Below, one piece after another: positions 1 through 7,240 of a stretch of 14,331 nt of DNA (positions are counted from its first letter, which is position 1; the number at the start of each line of letters is the position of its first letter). Location of the stretch: assembly GCA_900551335.1 (NCBI GenBank), contig URVO01000017.1, forward strand, positions 1 through 14,331, in the 5' to 3' direction. The DNA comes from an uncultured Phascolarctobacterium sp. GTDB taxonomy: Bacteria > Bacillota > Negativicutes > Acidaminococcales > Acidaminococcaceae. Position numbers and translations under genes: made by a program. The notes under the pieces are model-generated. The model was not told the DNA's origin, ran no database searches, and saw only the letters and a program-made list of their open reading frames with translations.

Positions 1-130
1 TCGCCGTAACGACCATCGTATCAAGATCATACTCGCCAATCTCTTCAGCGTGAACCGCAGTTCCCCCCCAAAGAACATTGCCACAAATCAATGCTGTCAT
101 CAATAAGCTTTTGTTAGTTAATTTACTCAC
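1..130 (-). CDS. Outer-membrane protein, probable TonB-dependent receptor (N-terminal fragment)
   Basis: Only the first 43 codons lie in the window; the gene runs off the left edge. A GTG start at 130-128 is preceded by a good ribosome site (GGAGG about 7 nt upstream, near 138-142). The product begins with a Sec signal peptide: basic n-region (SKLTNK), hydrophobic core, and a likely cleavage after VHA. The mature part starts EEIGEYDLDTMVVTA. The D-T-M-V-V-T-A pattern is what the TonB box and plug start of TonB-dependent receptors look like, so an outer-membrane siderophore, metal or vitamin receptor is the best guess. Some diderm-Firmicute adhesins start similarly, so the family is not certain. 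A run of seven G lies in the signal-peptide codons. The gene is divergent from the MerR-type regulator, which may control it. A weak -10 (TATACT, minus strand, 193-188) could serve it. Confidence 0.65.
   Translation of the reverse strand, partial: MSKLTNKSLLMTALICGNVLWGGTAVHAEEIGEYDLDTMVVTA
63..69. repeat. Homopolymer G7 (minus strand) in signal-peptide codons
   Basis: Seven consecutive C on the plus strand, read as T-GGGGGGG-A in codons Trp-Gly-Gly of the minus-strand signal peptide. It is the longest G/C homopolymer I noticed in the window. Slippage by one base would frameshift the outer-membrane protein near residue 21. Confidence 0.9.
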
Positions 131-164
131 TCGTAATCCTCCGTTTCATACACAATACACTCAT

Positions 165-190
165 CAAAAAAAGTCGCGTGCAAAAAAAGT
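165..190. repeat. Tandem direct repeat CAAAAAAAGT, two copies
   Basis: Identical 10-mers at 165-174 and 181-190, with a 16-bp period. They lie in the divergent regulatory region, overlap the weak leftward -10, and could be half-sites of a binding protein or chance A-tracts. Confidence 0.5.
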
Positions 191-207
191 ATAATTAGAT
201 AAATTAT
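191..207. promoter_or_regulatory. AT-rich inverted repeat, possible operator
   Basis: ATAATT-agata-AATTAT is a perfect 6-bp dyad with a 5-nt centre, in the divergent region upstream of the regulator's -10. Such AT-only dyads arise easily by chance, so a role as operator is speculative. Confidence 0.25.
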
Positions 208-230
208 TAATATGCACATTCTTCTTTGTA

Positions 231-239
231 TGTTATAAT
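231..239 (+). promoter_or_regulatory. Extended -10 promoter of the MerR-type gene
   Basis: TGTTATAAT matches the extended -10 consensus (TG-N-TATAAT). The expected -35 position (211-216, TATGCA) is poor, which an extended -10 can compensate. Transcription would start near 246, giving a leader of about 36 nt. Confidence 0.6.
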
Positions 240-281
240 ACTATGTATAGCTACTAGACAGTCAAGGAGTTTTTTACAAAA

Positions 282-1109
282 ATGCAAAAAGGCATCCAAA
301 ATTATTTCACAACCGGAGAATTATCTCAGCTTTGCAAGATTCCGCGCAAGACTCTGCTCTATTACGATAAGCTTGGTCTGATTACGCCCGAGGTCGTCGA
401 CGAAAACGGCTATCGTTATTATAAACGCAGCCAGCTGTTTTTATTACAGCTTATTCTTACCCTGCGCCAGCTTGATGTTCCTATCGCACGCATCAAGGAA
501 TATCTTGCTACGCGCTCACCTGCCGCCTACAGCGATATGTTCCACGAACGCATTGACTTTTTCACGCAGGAAATCGCCCGCCTGCAGGCCATGAAGGACG
601 AGCTGCAAAAAGAAGTCGCCAAGCTCAGCCGTATTGCCAATATCACGCTCGACAAGCTGACGCTTGTCCACGCCCCAGAAAGCTATCTTTATATCAGCAA
701 GGAAGCAGAAGAAAATGAATGCTTTAAAAAGCGTTCCACACATATAGCCAATATGTTTGCCAGCCTGCAGAAGGACGTAGCAGTTACGACCAACAGCTTT
801 GGCTATATTTATGATGCGCAGATACTGCAGGATTTCAGCGCCAAGCATATCAAGCATTATTTTTATAAGCTCAACGAACCTCTGCCTACGCCCCAATGCT
901 ATAAAAAAGAAGCTGGCGATTATCTTACACTTTGTTTTCAGGGTGTCTATATGTTTAACAATAAAGATAATTTACAGCTTTTGGCAGACTATTGCCGAGA
1001 GCATTGCTTTAAACCGTTATCACCGCTATACGTTACCTCACTATGTGATTACTGGATGACAGATGATATAAACAAATACGTTTACAAGCTAGAAATAAGA
1101 GTAAAATGA
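282..1109 (+). CDS. MerR-family transcriptional regulator with GyrI-like effector domain
   Basis: A 275-residue cytoplasmic DNA-binding regulator. Residues about 9-50 form the MerR winged helix-turn-helix: FTTGELSQLCKI, then TLLYYDKLGLITP, then the wing ENGYRYYKRSQL. Residues about 85-120 form the coiled-coil dimer helix. Residues about 126-275 look like a GyrI-like (BmrR/TipAS-type) small-molecule pocket ending YVYKLEIRVK. By family knowledge this design senses lipophilic cations, drugs or peptides and activates transcription by untwisting a long-spacer promoter; the ligand here is unknown. No cysteine arrangement of metal-sensing MerR proteins is evident. The ATG at 282 follows AAGGAG at 264-269 with a longish 12-nt gap. 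The gene stands alone, divergent from a probable outer-membrane receptor, and converges on the operon's tail. Confidence 0.88.
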   Translation: MQKGIQNYFTTGELSQLCKIPRKTLLYYDKLGLITPEVVDENGYRYYKRSQLFLLQLILTLRQLDVPIARIKEYLATRSPAAYSDMFHERIDFFTQEIARLQAMKDELQKEVAKLSRIANITLDKLTLVHAPESYLYISKEAEENECFKKRSTHIANMFASLQKDVAVTTNSFGYIYDAQILQDFSAKHIKHYFYKLNEPLPTPQCYKKEAGDYLTLCFQGVYMFNNKDNLQLLADYCREHCFKPLSPLYVTSLCDYWMTDDINKYVYKLEIRVK

Positions 1110-1118
1110 TAAGGCAAG

Positions 1119-1160
1119 AAAAAAGCGCCAGGCGGCAAGCCGCCCGACGCTTTCTTTTTT
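1119..1160. terminator. Bidirectional rho-independent terminator
   Basis: Outer stem AAAGCG (1122-1127) pairs with CGCTTT (1148-1153). After a 3-nt mismatch on each side, GGCGGC (1131-1136) pairs with GCCGCC (1139-1144). A-rich sequence on the left and a T tract on the right (1151-1160) let it end both the rightward regulator transcript (stop 1109) and the leftward operon (last stop 1161-1159). Confidence 0.85.
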
Positions 1161-1866
1161 ATGCCAGCTTCACTGCATCCCCATTAAGCATAGGAATCAG
1201 CTTGCCATTTTTGTTCGCGCGATAAAGCTCCAGGCGCTCGATATCCGCCATCTCCACAGGCAGCTCCAGCTGGTACTGCTCATTAAGCGCATTGAGCAAA
1301 TCAACAGCCTTCATGCTGCCAGTCGGCGTAATCTTGCAGGTGAAGCCAAACACTGTGTTTTCACCAACAAGCTCAACGTCGATATGCGGAATGTAGAACT
1401 TCACGTCAATCTCCTTGACCTTATCCTTTTTCTTCGGCGCTGCCTTTTTGAAGAGCAGCGTCTCTGCAGCATTGAATTGTGCTGCTGCCTCGCTAATGTC
1501 CCTGCTATACGGCAGCGTCACGCGATACTTCGCTCCCGCCGCCTGACTCATGAGCGCCGCATGATGGGTTTCGACCGCATCTGCTGCCAGCACACGGATG
1601 CCGCGCGGCAAAGCTGCGTCCAGCGCCTTCGCCGCCGCCTCAACCTCCATCGGCTCAGCCAGCTCGATTTCCACGAACTCCGTATAGCTGACCACGCCAA
1701 CGCCCAGCGCCGAAGCCAGACTGAACTTCAGGTGCGGGTTGAAGCCCTCGGAATAAGCTGCAGGCAGCTTGGCACGGCGGATTGCACGGCCAATGGTACG
1801 CACGTATTCCAGATGGGAGATGAAACGAATATCCTTATCCTTCGTAATTTGCATACGCAGCTTCAT
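1159..1866 (-). CDS. TIGR03936-family radical SAM-associated protein (DUF2344)
   Basis: A 235-residue protein that partners the radical SAM enzyme encoded just upstream. Family hallmarks visible are FISHLEYVRTIGRAIRRA (15-32) and YSEGFNPH followed by LKFSLASALGVG (38-57). It has no cysteine motif for an iron-sulfur cluster and no signal peptide or membrane segment, so it is a cytosolic partner rather than an enzyme in its own right; its biochemical role is not established. Its ATG overlaps the stop of the preceding gene by one base (TAATG), so translation is almost certainly coupled. In some bacteria, as I recall, the two proteins are fused, which fits a stoichiometric complex. It is the last gene of the operon, ending at the bidirectional terminator. 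Confidence 0.9.
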   Translation of the reverse strand: MKLRMQITKDKDIRFISHLEYVRTIGRAIRRAKLPAAYSEGFNPHLKFSLASALGVGVVSYTEFVEIELAEPMEVEAAAKALDAALPRGIRVLAADAVETHHAALMSQAAGAKYRVTLPYSRDISEAAAQFNAAETLLFKKAAPKKKDKVKEIDVKFYIPHIDVELVGENTVFGFTCKITPTGSMKAVDLLNALNEQYQLELPVEMADIERLELYRANKNGKLIPMLNGDAVKLA

Positions 1867-3746
1867 TATGCCTGCACCTCCCCGTTTTCATATGCGTCCT
1901 TATAATCGACAATCTTCACGCCCAGCTTTTGGCAGACACCGCAGCCAGTGCAGCTCGTGCGACGGCAGTCATGCGTAAGCTGCTGTGCATAGGCCTTCTG
2001 CCATTCGTTCCAGAGGAAACGACGGCTGACACCCGGAGAAACGTGCTCCCACGGGAAGGCTTCGTGCTCACCGCGCTCACGCGCTGCATAAAAGTCCTTA
2101 TCCAGACCTGCCTCCTCGATAGCCTCGCACCAGCGCTCATAGGAGAAGCAATCGCTCCAGCCATCGAAGCGTGCGCCCTTCTGCCATGCCAAAAGCAGCG
2201 CCTTGCCTACGCGGCGGTCGCCGCGGGCAAAGACTGCCTCAATAATACCGGTTTTGCCATCGTGATAGTTAAGCGTGATATTTTTATATTTCTTGATTTC
2301 GTCCTTCAGCAGGAACTGCTTACGGCGAATAGTTTCCAAATCGTTCTGTGCAAACCACTGGAAGGCGGTGTACGGCTTCGGCACAAAGGAGGAAGCGCTG
2401 ACAGTTACGCGGCAGCCACGCTTGCCCGTTACCTGGAAATATTTGTACTGCACCTTACGCGCAAGGTCAGCAATCGCCAGAATATCCTCGTCCGTTTCAT
2501 ACGGCAGGCCAATCATGAAGTACAGCTTCACGCTGCTCCAGCCGGATTCAAAGGCTGCGCCGACAGCGTTCATGAGGTCCTCCTCTGTAACGCCCTTGTT
2601 GATAACATCGCGCATCTTCTGGCTGCCTGCCTCCGGAGCGAAGGTCAGACCACTCTTGCGCACAGCCTGCACCTCCTTGGCGATAGCCACGCAGAAGCTA
2701 TCGATACGCAGCGAGGGCAGCGAAACGCTTACGCGGTCGTCCTTAAACTCGCTAATCATATTATGTACGAGCGGTGCCAGGCAGGAATAATCGGCACTGG
2801 AAAGAGAAACCAGGCTGATTTCGTTATAGCCGGTATTGTCGACCAGCTTACGCGACAAATCCATGAGCACCTCAGGCTTACGCTCGCGTACAGGACGATA
2901 AACCATGCCTGCATGACAGAAGCGACAGCCACGGCTGCAGCCACGGAAAACCTCCAGCATAATGCGGTCATGCACAATTTCGCCAAAGGGCACAATCGGC
3001 GCAGTCGGGAAATCAACGCTGTTCATATCCTCAACAATGCGCTTTTCAATTACTGCCGGAGCATCCTCACGCAGCGGCTTAATCGCCTTGAAGGTTCCGT
3101 CCTCATTATATTCAGCTGCATAGAAGGAGGGCACATAAATACCCTTGATTTTAGCAACGCGCTGCAAGAACTCCTGACGTCCGCCAGTCTTGCCCTCGCG
3201 CTTCCATGCCTTATAGCAACGCATAACCTCGATGAGAACCTCCTCGCCCTCGCCGATAATAGCAAAGTCGAAGAAGTCTGCCAGCGGCTCCGGATTATAA
3301 ACGCAGGGACCGCCGACGATAACGAAGGGATCGTTATCTGTACGCTCTGCCTGCAGCAGCGGCACGCCGCCCAGGTCGAGCATATTTAAAATATTCGTGT
3401 AGGACAGCTCATATTGCAGCGTAAAGCCTACTATATCGCACTCGCTGAGTGCTTTTTTTGTTTCCAGCGTCGTCAGCACGATGTCGCGTTCGCGCATCTT
3501 TGCTTCCAAATCAATCCACGGCGCGTAGACACGCTCAGCTGCTATGCCCTGCTCCTTGTTGAGCAGATGGTAGAGAATCTTGAAGCCAAGATAGCTCATG
3601 CCCACCTCATACACATCGGGGAAAGCCAAGGCAATCGTCGCTTCCACCTCGTCAGCAGGCTTCACAATGCTGCTGAATTCTCCTCCGGTATAACGGGCTG
3701 GCTTCTGGACGCTGCTTAAAATATCTATAGTCAGGTCTTTTTTCAT
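1866..3746 (-). CDS. TIGR03960-family B12-binding-type radical SAM protein
   Basis: A 626-residue cytosolic iron-sulfur enzyme. The N-terminal part (about 30-180) resembles the cobalamin-binding-like domain of B12-type radical SAM proteins: VGGPCVYNPEPLADFFD and IGEGEE at 144-169, but no DxHxxG lower-ligand motif was seen. The radical SAM core follows, with the cluster motif CSRGCRFC (Cys270, Cys274, Cys277, a CX3CX2C) that binds a 4Fe-4S cluster and SAM. The C-terminus carries a second cysteine group, CX4CX2CX2C (Cys594, 599, 602, 605), perhaps an auxiliary cluster or zinc site. Substrate and reaction are unknown. The ATG at 3746 has AGGAG (3760-3756) with 9-nt spacing, and the rodA stop abuts that site. 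The family is often found near rng-rplU or cell-shape genes, so a link to ribosome/RNA or wall biology is conceivable but unproven. Confidence 0.92.
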   Translation of the reverse strand: MKKDLTIDILSSVQKPARYTGGEFSSIVKPADEVEATIALAFPDVYEVGMSYLGFKILYHLLNKEQGIAAERVYAPWIDLEAKMRERDIVLTTLETKKALSECDIVGFTLQYELSYTNILNMLDLGGVPLLQAERTDNDPFVIVGGPCVYNPEPLADFFDFAIIGEGEEVLIEVMRCYKAWKREGKTGGRQEFLQRVAKIKGIYVPSFYAAEYNEDGTFKAIKPLREDAPAVIEKRIVEDMNSVDFPTAPIVPFGEIVHDRIMLEVFRGCSRGCRFCHAGMVYRPVRERKPEVLMDLSRKLVDNTGYNEISLVSLSSADYSCLAPLVHNMISEFKDDRVSVSLPSLRIDSFCVAIAKEVQAVRKSGLTFAPEAGSQKMRDVINKGVTEEDLMNAVGAAFESGWSSVKLYFMIGLPYETDEDILAIADLARKVQYKYFQVTGKRGCRVTVSASSFVPKPYTAFQWFAQNDLETIRRKQFLLKDEIKKYKNITLNYHDGKTGIIEAVFARGDRRVGKALLLAWQKGARFDGWSDCFSYERWCEAIEEAGLDKDFYAARERGEHEAFPWEHVSPGVSRRFLWNEWQKAYAQQLTHDCRRTSCTGCGVCQKLGVKIVDYKDAYENGEVQA

Positions 3747-3760
3747 TAAAATTTTCTCCT

Positions 3761-4867
3761 CTAGAACTGTAAATTTTTCTTACGTACCTTCACATTCAAC
3801 AAAATCGCCACTAGCATCAGATTTGTTGTCAGTGAGCTTACGCCATAGCTCAAAAACGGCAGCGGCACGCCTGTTACCGGCATAATGCCTGCTGTCATAC
3901 CGATGTTGACCATGACATGAAACATAAACATCGACGTTACACCTGTCGCCAAAAGCATACCGAAGGTGTCGTCCGCATCCAGCGCAATGGCAATCCCGCG
4001 CCAGATAATAATCAAATACATGCAAATAATGAACACCGTACCGATGAAGCCAAACTCCTCTCCGGCCACGGCAAAAATAAAGTCTGTATGGTTTTCCGGC
4101 AGAAAGTTCAGCTGGCTCTGCGTTCCGGCAAGCCAGCCCTTGCCCAAGAAGCCGCCGCTGCCAATCGCAATCTTCGACTGGATAACATGGTAGCCGCTGC
4201 CAAAGGGGTCAAGCTCCGGGTTCAGGAAAACGCGGATACGGTTCTTCTGGTAATCCTTAAGAATCAGCCAAAACACAGGCAGCAAAGCAACAAACGCCAC
4301 CCCAAGGCGGAAAAACCATTTATATTTAAAGCCGCTGACAAAAATCATGCCGACGAGAATCGCAATAAATGTCAGCGATGTGCCCAGGTCAGGCTGACGC
4401 ATAACCAAAACAAACGGCACCAGAATATAGGCAAAGACCGGCAGATAATCCTTAAATTCCTCCAGCCACTCGATGCGCTTATCCATAAACGTTGCCAAGC
4501 AAATAATCAAAAACACCTTAGCAAATTCACTCGGCTGAAAGGACAGCGAGCCAATCTGAATCCATCGTTGCGCACCAAGCTGACTATGTCCAACAAACAT
4601 AACGATGAGCAGCAGAATAATATTAAAGATATACAGCTTGCTGGCATAATTTTTCAGCACATGATAATCAAAGGTCAGCGACACTGAAACGAGCAGAATG
4701 CCAAAGGCCATGAACATACTCTGGCGCTGCACATGCCATGCCTTGCCTGTGCTTACAGCAAAGGAATGTGTAGCACTGTCGATAAGACCAAGACCGCAGG
4801 CCATAAGAATAACCACAGCGCTGATAAGCCACCAGTCAAGGTTTTTCAGGATACGTTTAAACTCCAC
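3761..4867 (-). CDS. rodA: Rod shape-determining protein RodA (SEDS glycosyltransferase)
   Basis: A 368-residue polytopic inner-membrane peptidoglycan polymerase of the SEDS family. It links lipid II into glycan strands and works with the PBP2 encoded immediately upstream. Seen in the protein: about ten hydrophobic segments, RQPDLG (157-162), the extracellular loop PENHTDFIFAVAGEEFGF (257-274) with Asp262 at the catalytic position known from RodA, and GVPLPFLSYG (333-342). Length matches the family (about 370). The start is GTG at 4867, supported by AAGGAG (4879-4874) six bases upstream. It follows mrdA by 19 nt, and its TAG stop abuts the Shine-Dalgarno of the radical SAM gene. Confidence 0.97.
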   Translation of the reverse strand: MEFKRILKNLDWWLISAVVILMACGLGLIDSATHSFAVSTGKAWHVQRQSMFMAFGILLVSVSLTFDYHVLKNYASKLYIFNIILLLIVMFVGHSQLGAQRWIQIGSLSFQPSEFAKVFLIICLATFMDKRIEWLEEFKDYLPVFAYILVPFVLVMRQPDLGTSLTFIAILVGMIFVSGFKYKWFFRLGVAFVALLPVFWLILKDYQKNRIRVFLNPELDPFGSGYHVIQSKIAIGSGGFLGKGWLAGTQSQLNFLPENHTDFIFAVAGEEFGFIGTVFIICMYLIIIWRGIAIALDADDTFGMLLATGVTSMFMFHVMVNIGMTAGIMPVTGVPLPFLSYGVSSLTTNLMLVAILLNVKVRKKNLQF

Positions 4868-4873
4868 AATGTA

Positions 4874-4879
4874 CTCCTT
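4874..4879 (-). promoter_or_regulatory. Ribosome binding site fixing the rodA GTG start
   Basis: AAGGAG on the minus strand lies 6 nt before the GTG at 4867-4865. It decides for this non-ATG start. Confidence 0.75.
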
Positions 4880-4886
4880 CCTTCAT

Positions 4887-6707
4887 CTATTGCTGAACCT
4901 GTGCCGGCTCACTCTCAGGCTTCGGACGCGGCATATAGCCACGCTCTTGGAAAAATTCTTCAAAGGCTTTATAAACGATTGGACCGGCAGCCGTCGAACC
5001 AAAGCCGCCCTGCTCGACAATGCAGACCACGACAAGCTCGGGGTTATCGACCGGACCGTAGGCTACAAACAGGCCATGGTCGCGTCCATGCGAGTTCTCC
5101 GCTGTACCGGTCTTTCCGGCAATCGCCTTCGGCAGACCGGAGAAGTACGAAGCCGTACCACCCTCCTGCGTCGTCGCACTCATGCCCATACGGATATAGT
5201 CAATCGTCTGCTGCGATACGTCGATATGCTTGCCCCCATGACGCTCAGGCTTTTCAAGCACCGAGCCGTCTACATTCAGAATGCTGTCGACAAGATAGGG
5301 CTGATACTTCACGCCGCCGTTAGCGACAATGCTCAGCATAACTGCCAGCTGCATCGGCGTCGTCAGGTTGAAGCCCTGACCAATCGCTGCGTTGAAGGTG
5401 TCGCCAAGGCGCCAGTCCTCGTTCCAAATTTTACGTTTAATATCTTTAGAGGCCACTAGTCCCTTGCTTTCGCCGTCCAAATCAATACCAGTCTTCTCGC
5501 CAAAGCCGTAGATACGAGCATATTTGGCTATATTGTCAATACCGACACGGTTACCTAATTCATAGAAATATACGTTATCACTCATTGCCAGCGCCTTAAT
5601 AAATGTCAGCCAGCCCAGTACCTCGCCGCCAGCATTACCCATCGTCGGTACAAGCGGATGGAAGCCGCCGTCGAAAATAGGCTCATCCAGACCAACCTTC
5701 TTCAGCTCGAAGGCCGCACTGCCCGTGACAATCTTGAACGTCGAGCCAGGCGGATACTCGCCCGTGATAACCTTGTTGTTCATCGGATAGTTTGGATCAT
5801 TATTTATAGAATTCCAGTTTTTAGACGAAATTCCATGCACAAACCAGTTGGGATCGTAACCGGGACGGCTCACCATTGCGCGCACAGCGCCATTGCGCGG
5901 GTCGAGCGCCACAACTGCCGCTGCCCTTGCGCCCGGTGCAATACCGGAATTGCGCAGATAAGCCAGATGCTTATCCGTAAATTTCTCCAGCTCAGCCTGC
6001 AGCTCATAATCCAGCGTCAGCTTCAGGCTCTTGCCCTGTACAGGCTGAATGGAATCGTAATGCTTGACGACATTGCCGCCAACGTCAACCTCCTCCATAA
6101 AGGCGCCGTCTATGCCGCGCAGATATTTGTCATAGCTTTTCTCCAAGCCTTCCTTGCCGACAATGCTGCCCTGCGTAACGTCCTTGAACAGGTTTCTTTC
6201 CATTTCATACTCGCTGACCTCGCCCACATAGCCCAAGGCGTGTACAGCCAGCTCGTGATAAGGATAGTTGCGAATCGTCTGCACCGTCAGCATAACCTCA
6301 GGCATATAACGGCGCTGCTCCTCGATACGTGTCACCAGCTGATTCTTGAGCATAATCGGCTCATAATAATTGGCGCTGGCCTCAATTTTTTTCTTGATAT
6401 CCTCTACAGGCATATCCAGCAGCGTGCTTAAACGCTGCAAGGTTTCCTCTTTATATTTCGACTGCTTTTGCAGCACCACAGCATAGCCGGGCAGATTATT
6501 GACGAGGACCTTGCCCTCACTGTCATAGATAAGTCCGCGCGGCGCACTGATTTTGGACTGACGCAGACGGTTGCCGTCAGACTGCTTGGCATAATAATCG
6601 CCACGCCACAGCTGCAAATAGACCATGCGTCCTATCAGCACAGTAAACAACACCAGGCAGATAACCAGCATTACATGCAATCTGCCTGCCTGATTTCTCT
6701 CATCCAT
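4887..6707 (-). CDS. mrdA: Penicillin-binding protein 2, elongasome D,D-transpeptidase
   Basis: A 606-residue class B penicillin-binding protein that cross-links peptidoglycan during cell elongation. Domains: short cytoplasmic N-terminus; one membrane anchor (about 12-32); the dimerisation/pedestal region beginning SAPRGLIYD (54-62) and including VGKEGLEKSYDKYLRG (183-198); transpeptidase domain from about 260. Active-site motifs are complete: Ser-Thr-Phe-Lys at 322-325 (nucleophile Ser322), Ser-Asp-Asn at 376-378 and Lys-Thr-Gly at 532-534. The C-terminal tail is Pro/Glu/Gln-rich. The ATG at 6707 has AAGGAG at 6726-6721, an unusually long 13-nt gap, so initiation may be modest. It is followed by rodA after 19 nt, the usual pairing of a SEDS polymerase with its cognate PBP. 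Confidence 0.97.
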   Translation of the reverse strand: MDERNQAGRLHVMLVICLVLFTVLIGRMVYLQLWRGDYYAKQSDGNRLRQSKISAPRGLIYDSEGKVLVNNLPGYAVVLQKQSKYKEETLQRLSTLLDMPVEDIKKKIEASANYYEPIMLKNQLVTRIEEQRRYMPEVMLTVQTIRNYPYHELAVHALGYVGEVSEYEMERNLFKDVTQGSIVGKEGLEKSYDKYLRGIDGAFMEEVDVGGNVVKHYDSIQPVQGKSLKLTLDYELQAELEKFTDKHLAYLRNSGIAPGARAAAVVALDPRNGAVRAMVSRPGYDPNWFVHGISSKNWNSINNDPNYPMNNKVITGEYPPGSTFKIVTGSAAFELKKVGLDEPIFDGGFHPLVPTMGNAGGEVLGWLTFIKALAMSDNVYFYELGNRVGIDNIAKYARIYGFGEKTGIDLDGESKGLVASKDIKRKIWNEDWRLGDTFNAAIGQGFNLTTPMQLAVMLSIVANGGVKYQPYLVDSILNVDGSVLEKPERHGGKHIDVSQQTIDYIRMGMSATTQEGGTASYFSGLPKAIAGKTGTAENSHGRDHGLFVAYGPVDNPELVVVCIVEQGGFGSTAAGPIVYKAFEEFFQERGYMPRPKPESEPAQVQQ

Positions 6708-6739
6708 GAGCTGCGTCTGTCTCCTTTCTTCTCTTCGAC

Positions 6740-7240
6740 CTAGTAGGAAATATCTTCCTTCTTAATCCATTCGTATACAAGCTTCACCAAAAGCACCACG
6801 GGCCAGACCAGCAGGACATTGCCCAAGACAAAGCCCAGCGTATCCCAGCAGTAGCTGAAAAAAATATTCCAGCGGCCATCTGCGCGAATCAGCGCCACCC
6901 ACCAGTACAAAAAGCGCAAAATCAGGCTGCACGTAGCAATCGCGCTCATATGGTAAAGAAAATTATCCTTAAAAACCTTTTCCTTCGTCATGCCTACAAG
7001 ATAGCCGAACACAGTACGCGTCAGCATATAGTAGCCAAAGGTGCTTACGCTCAGCGCGTCCTGGAAAAAGCCCATCAGGCCGCCTGCCATCGCTCCGGCC
7101 TCAGGGCCGCGCTGCATGGCAAAGGCATAAATTGCCAAAAGCAGCAAATCGCATGAAAGCCAGCCTGTCATATATACGGACACCGAGCCCTGCAAAAGCA
7201 TCAAGAACAGAAACAGGACGGGCCAAATCAGTCTCCTCAT
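6740..7240 (-). CDS. mreD: Rod shape-determining protein MreD
   Basis: A 166-residue inner-membrane protein of the elongasome with about five hydrophobic segments, typical MreD size. The family-like stretch GGLMGFFQDALSVSTFGYYML lies at about residues 53-73; otherwise MreD is recognised mainly by topology and by its place between mreC and mrdA. It contacts MreC and the RodA-PBP2 pair. The ATG at 7240 overlaps the mreC stop by four bases (ATGA) and has GGAGG 9 nt upstream inside mreC, so translation is coupled to mreC. A 32-nt gap precedes mrdA. Confidence 0.93.
   Translation of the reverse strand: MRRLIWPVLFLFLMLLQGSVSVYMTGWLSCDLLLLAIYAFAMQRGPEAGAMAGGLMGFFQDALSVSTFGYYMLTRTVFGYLVGMTKEKVFKDNFLYHMSAIATCSLILRFLYWWVALIRADGRWNIFFSYCWDTLGFVLGNVLLVWPVVLLVKLVYEWIKKEDISY

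Larger units (their letters stand above)
131..281. promoter_or_regulatory. Divergent promoter region between OMP gene and MerR-type gene
   Basis: This is 151 bp of mostly AT-rich DNA between two divergent starts. It holds the Shine-Dalgarno of the leftward gene, a tandem 10-nt direct repeat, an AT-rich 6-5-6 dyad (191-207) and the extended -10 of the rightward gene. A weak leftward -10 (TATACT at 193-188) has no good -35 partner. MerR-family regulators often bind such shared regions, but no classical 19-bp-spaced MerR promoter is obvious. Confidence 0.5.

Noticed and set aside
191..207. AT-rich dyad as a definite MerR operator
   Set aside because: It does not sit between a -35 and -10 with 19-20 bp spacing as MerR activators require; kept only as a weak feature.
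1384..1905. 173-residue plus-strand frame
   Set aside because: Antisense to the TIGR03936 gene and crossing into the radical SAM gene; no independent support.
1929..3389. 486-residue open frame on the plus strand
   Set aside because: Fully antisense to the radical SAM gene, with no recognisable domain or sensible start context; long antisense frames are common opposite genes with biased codon use.
3917..4687. 256-residue plus-strand frame rich in Lys, Gln and Asn
   Set aside because: Mirror of the rodA membrane helices; no ribosome site or family signature.
5658..6431. 257-residue plus-strand frame
   Set aside because: Antisense to mrdA, which has all three active-site motifs.
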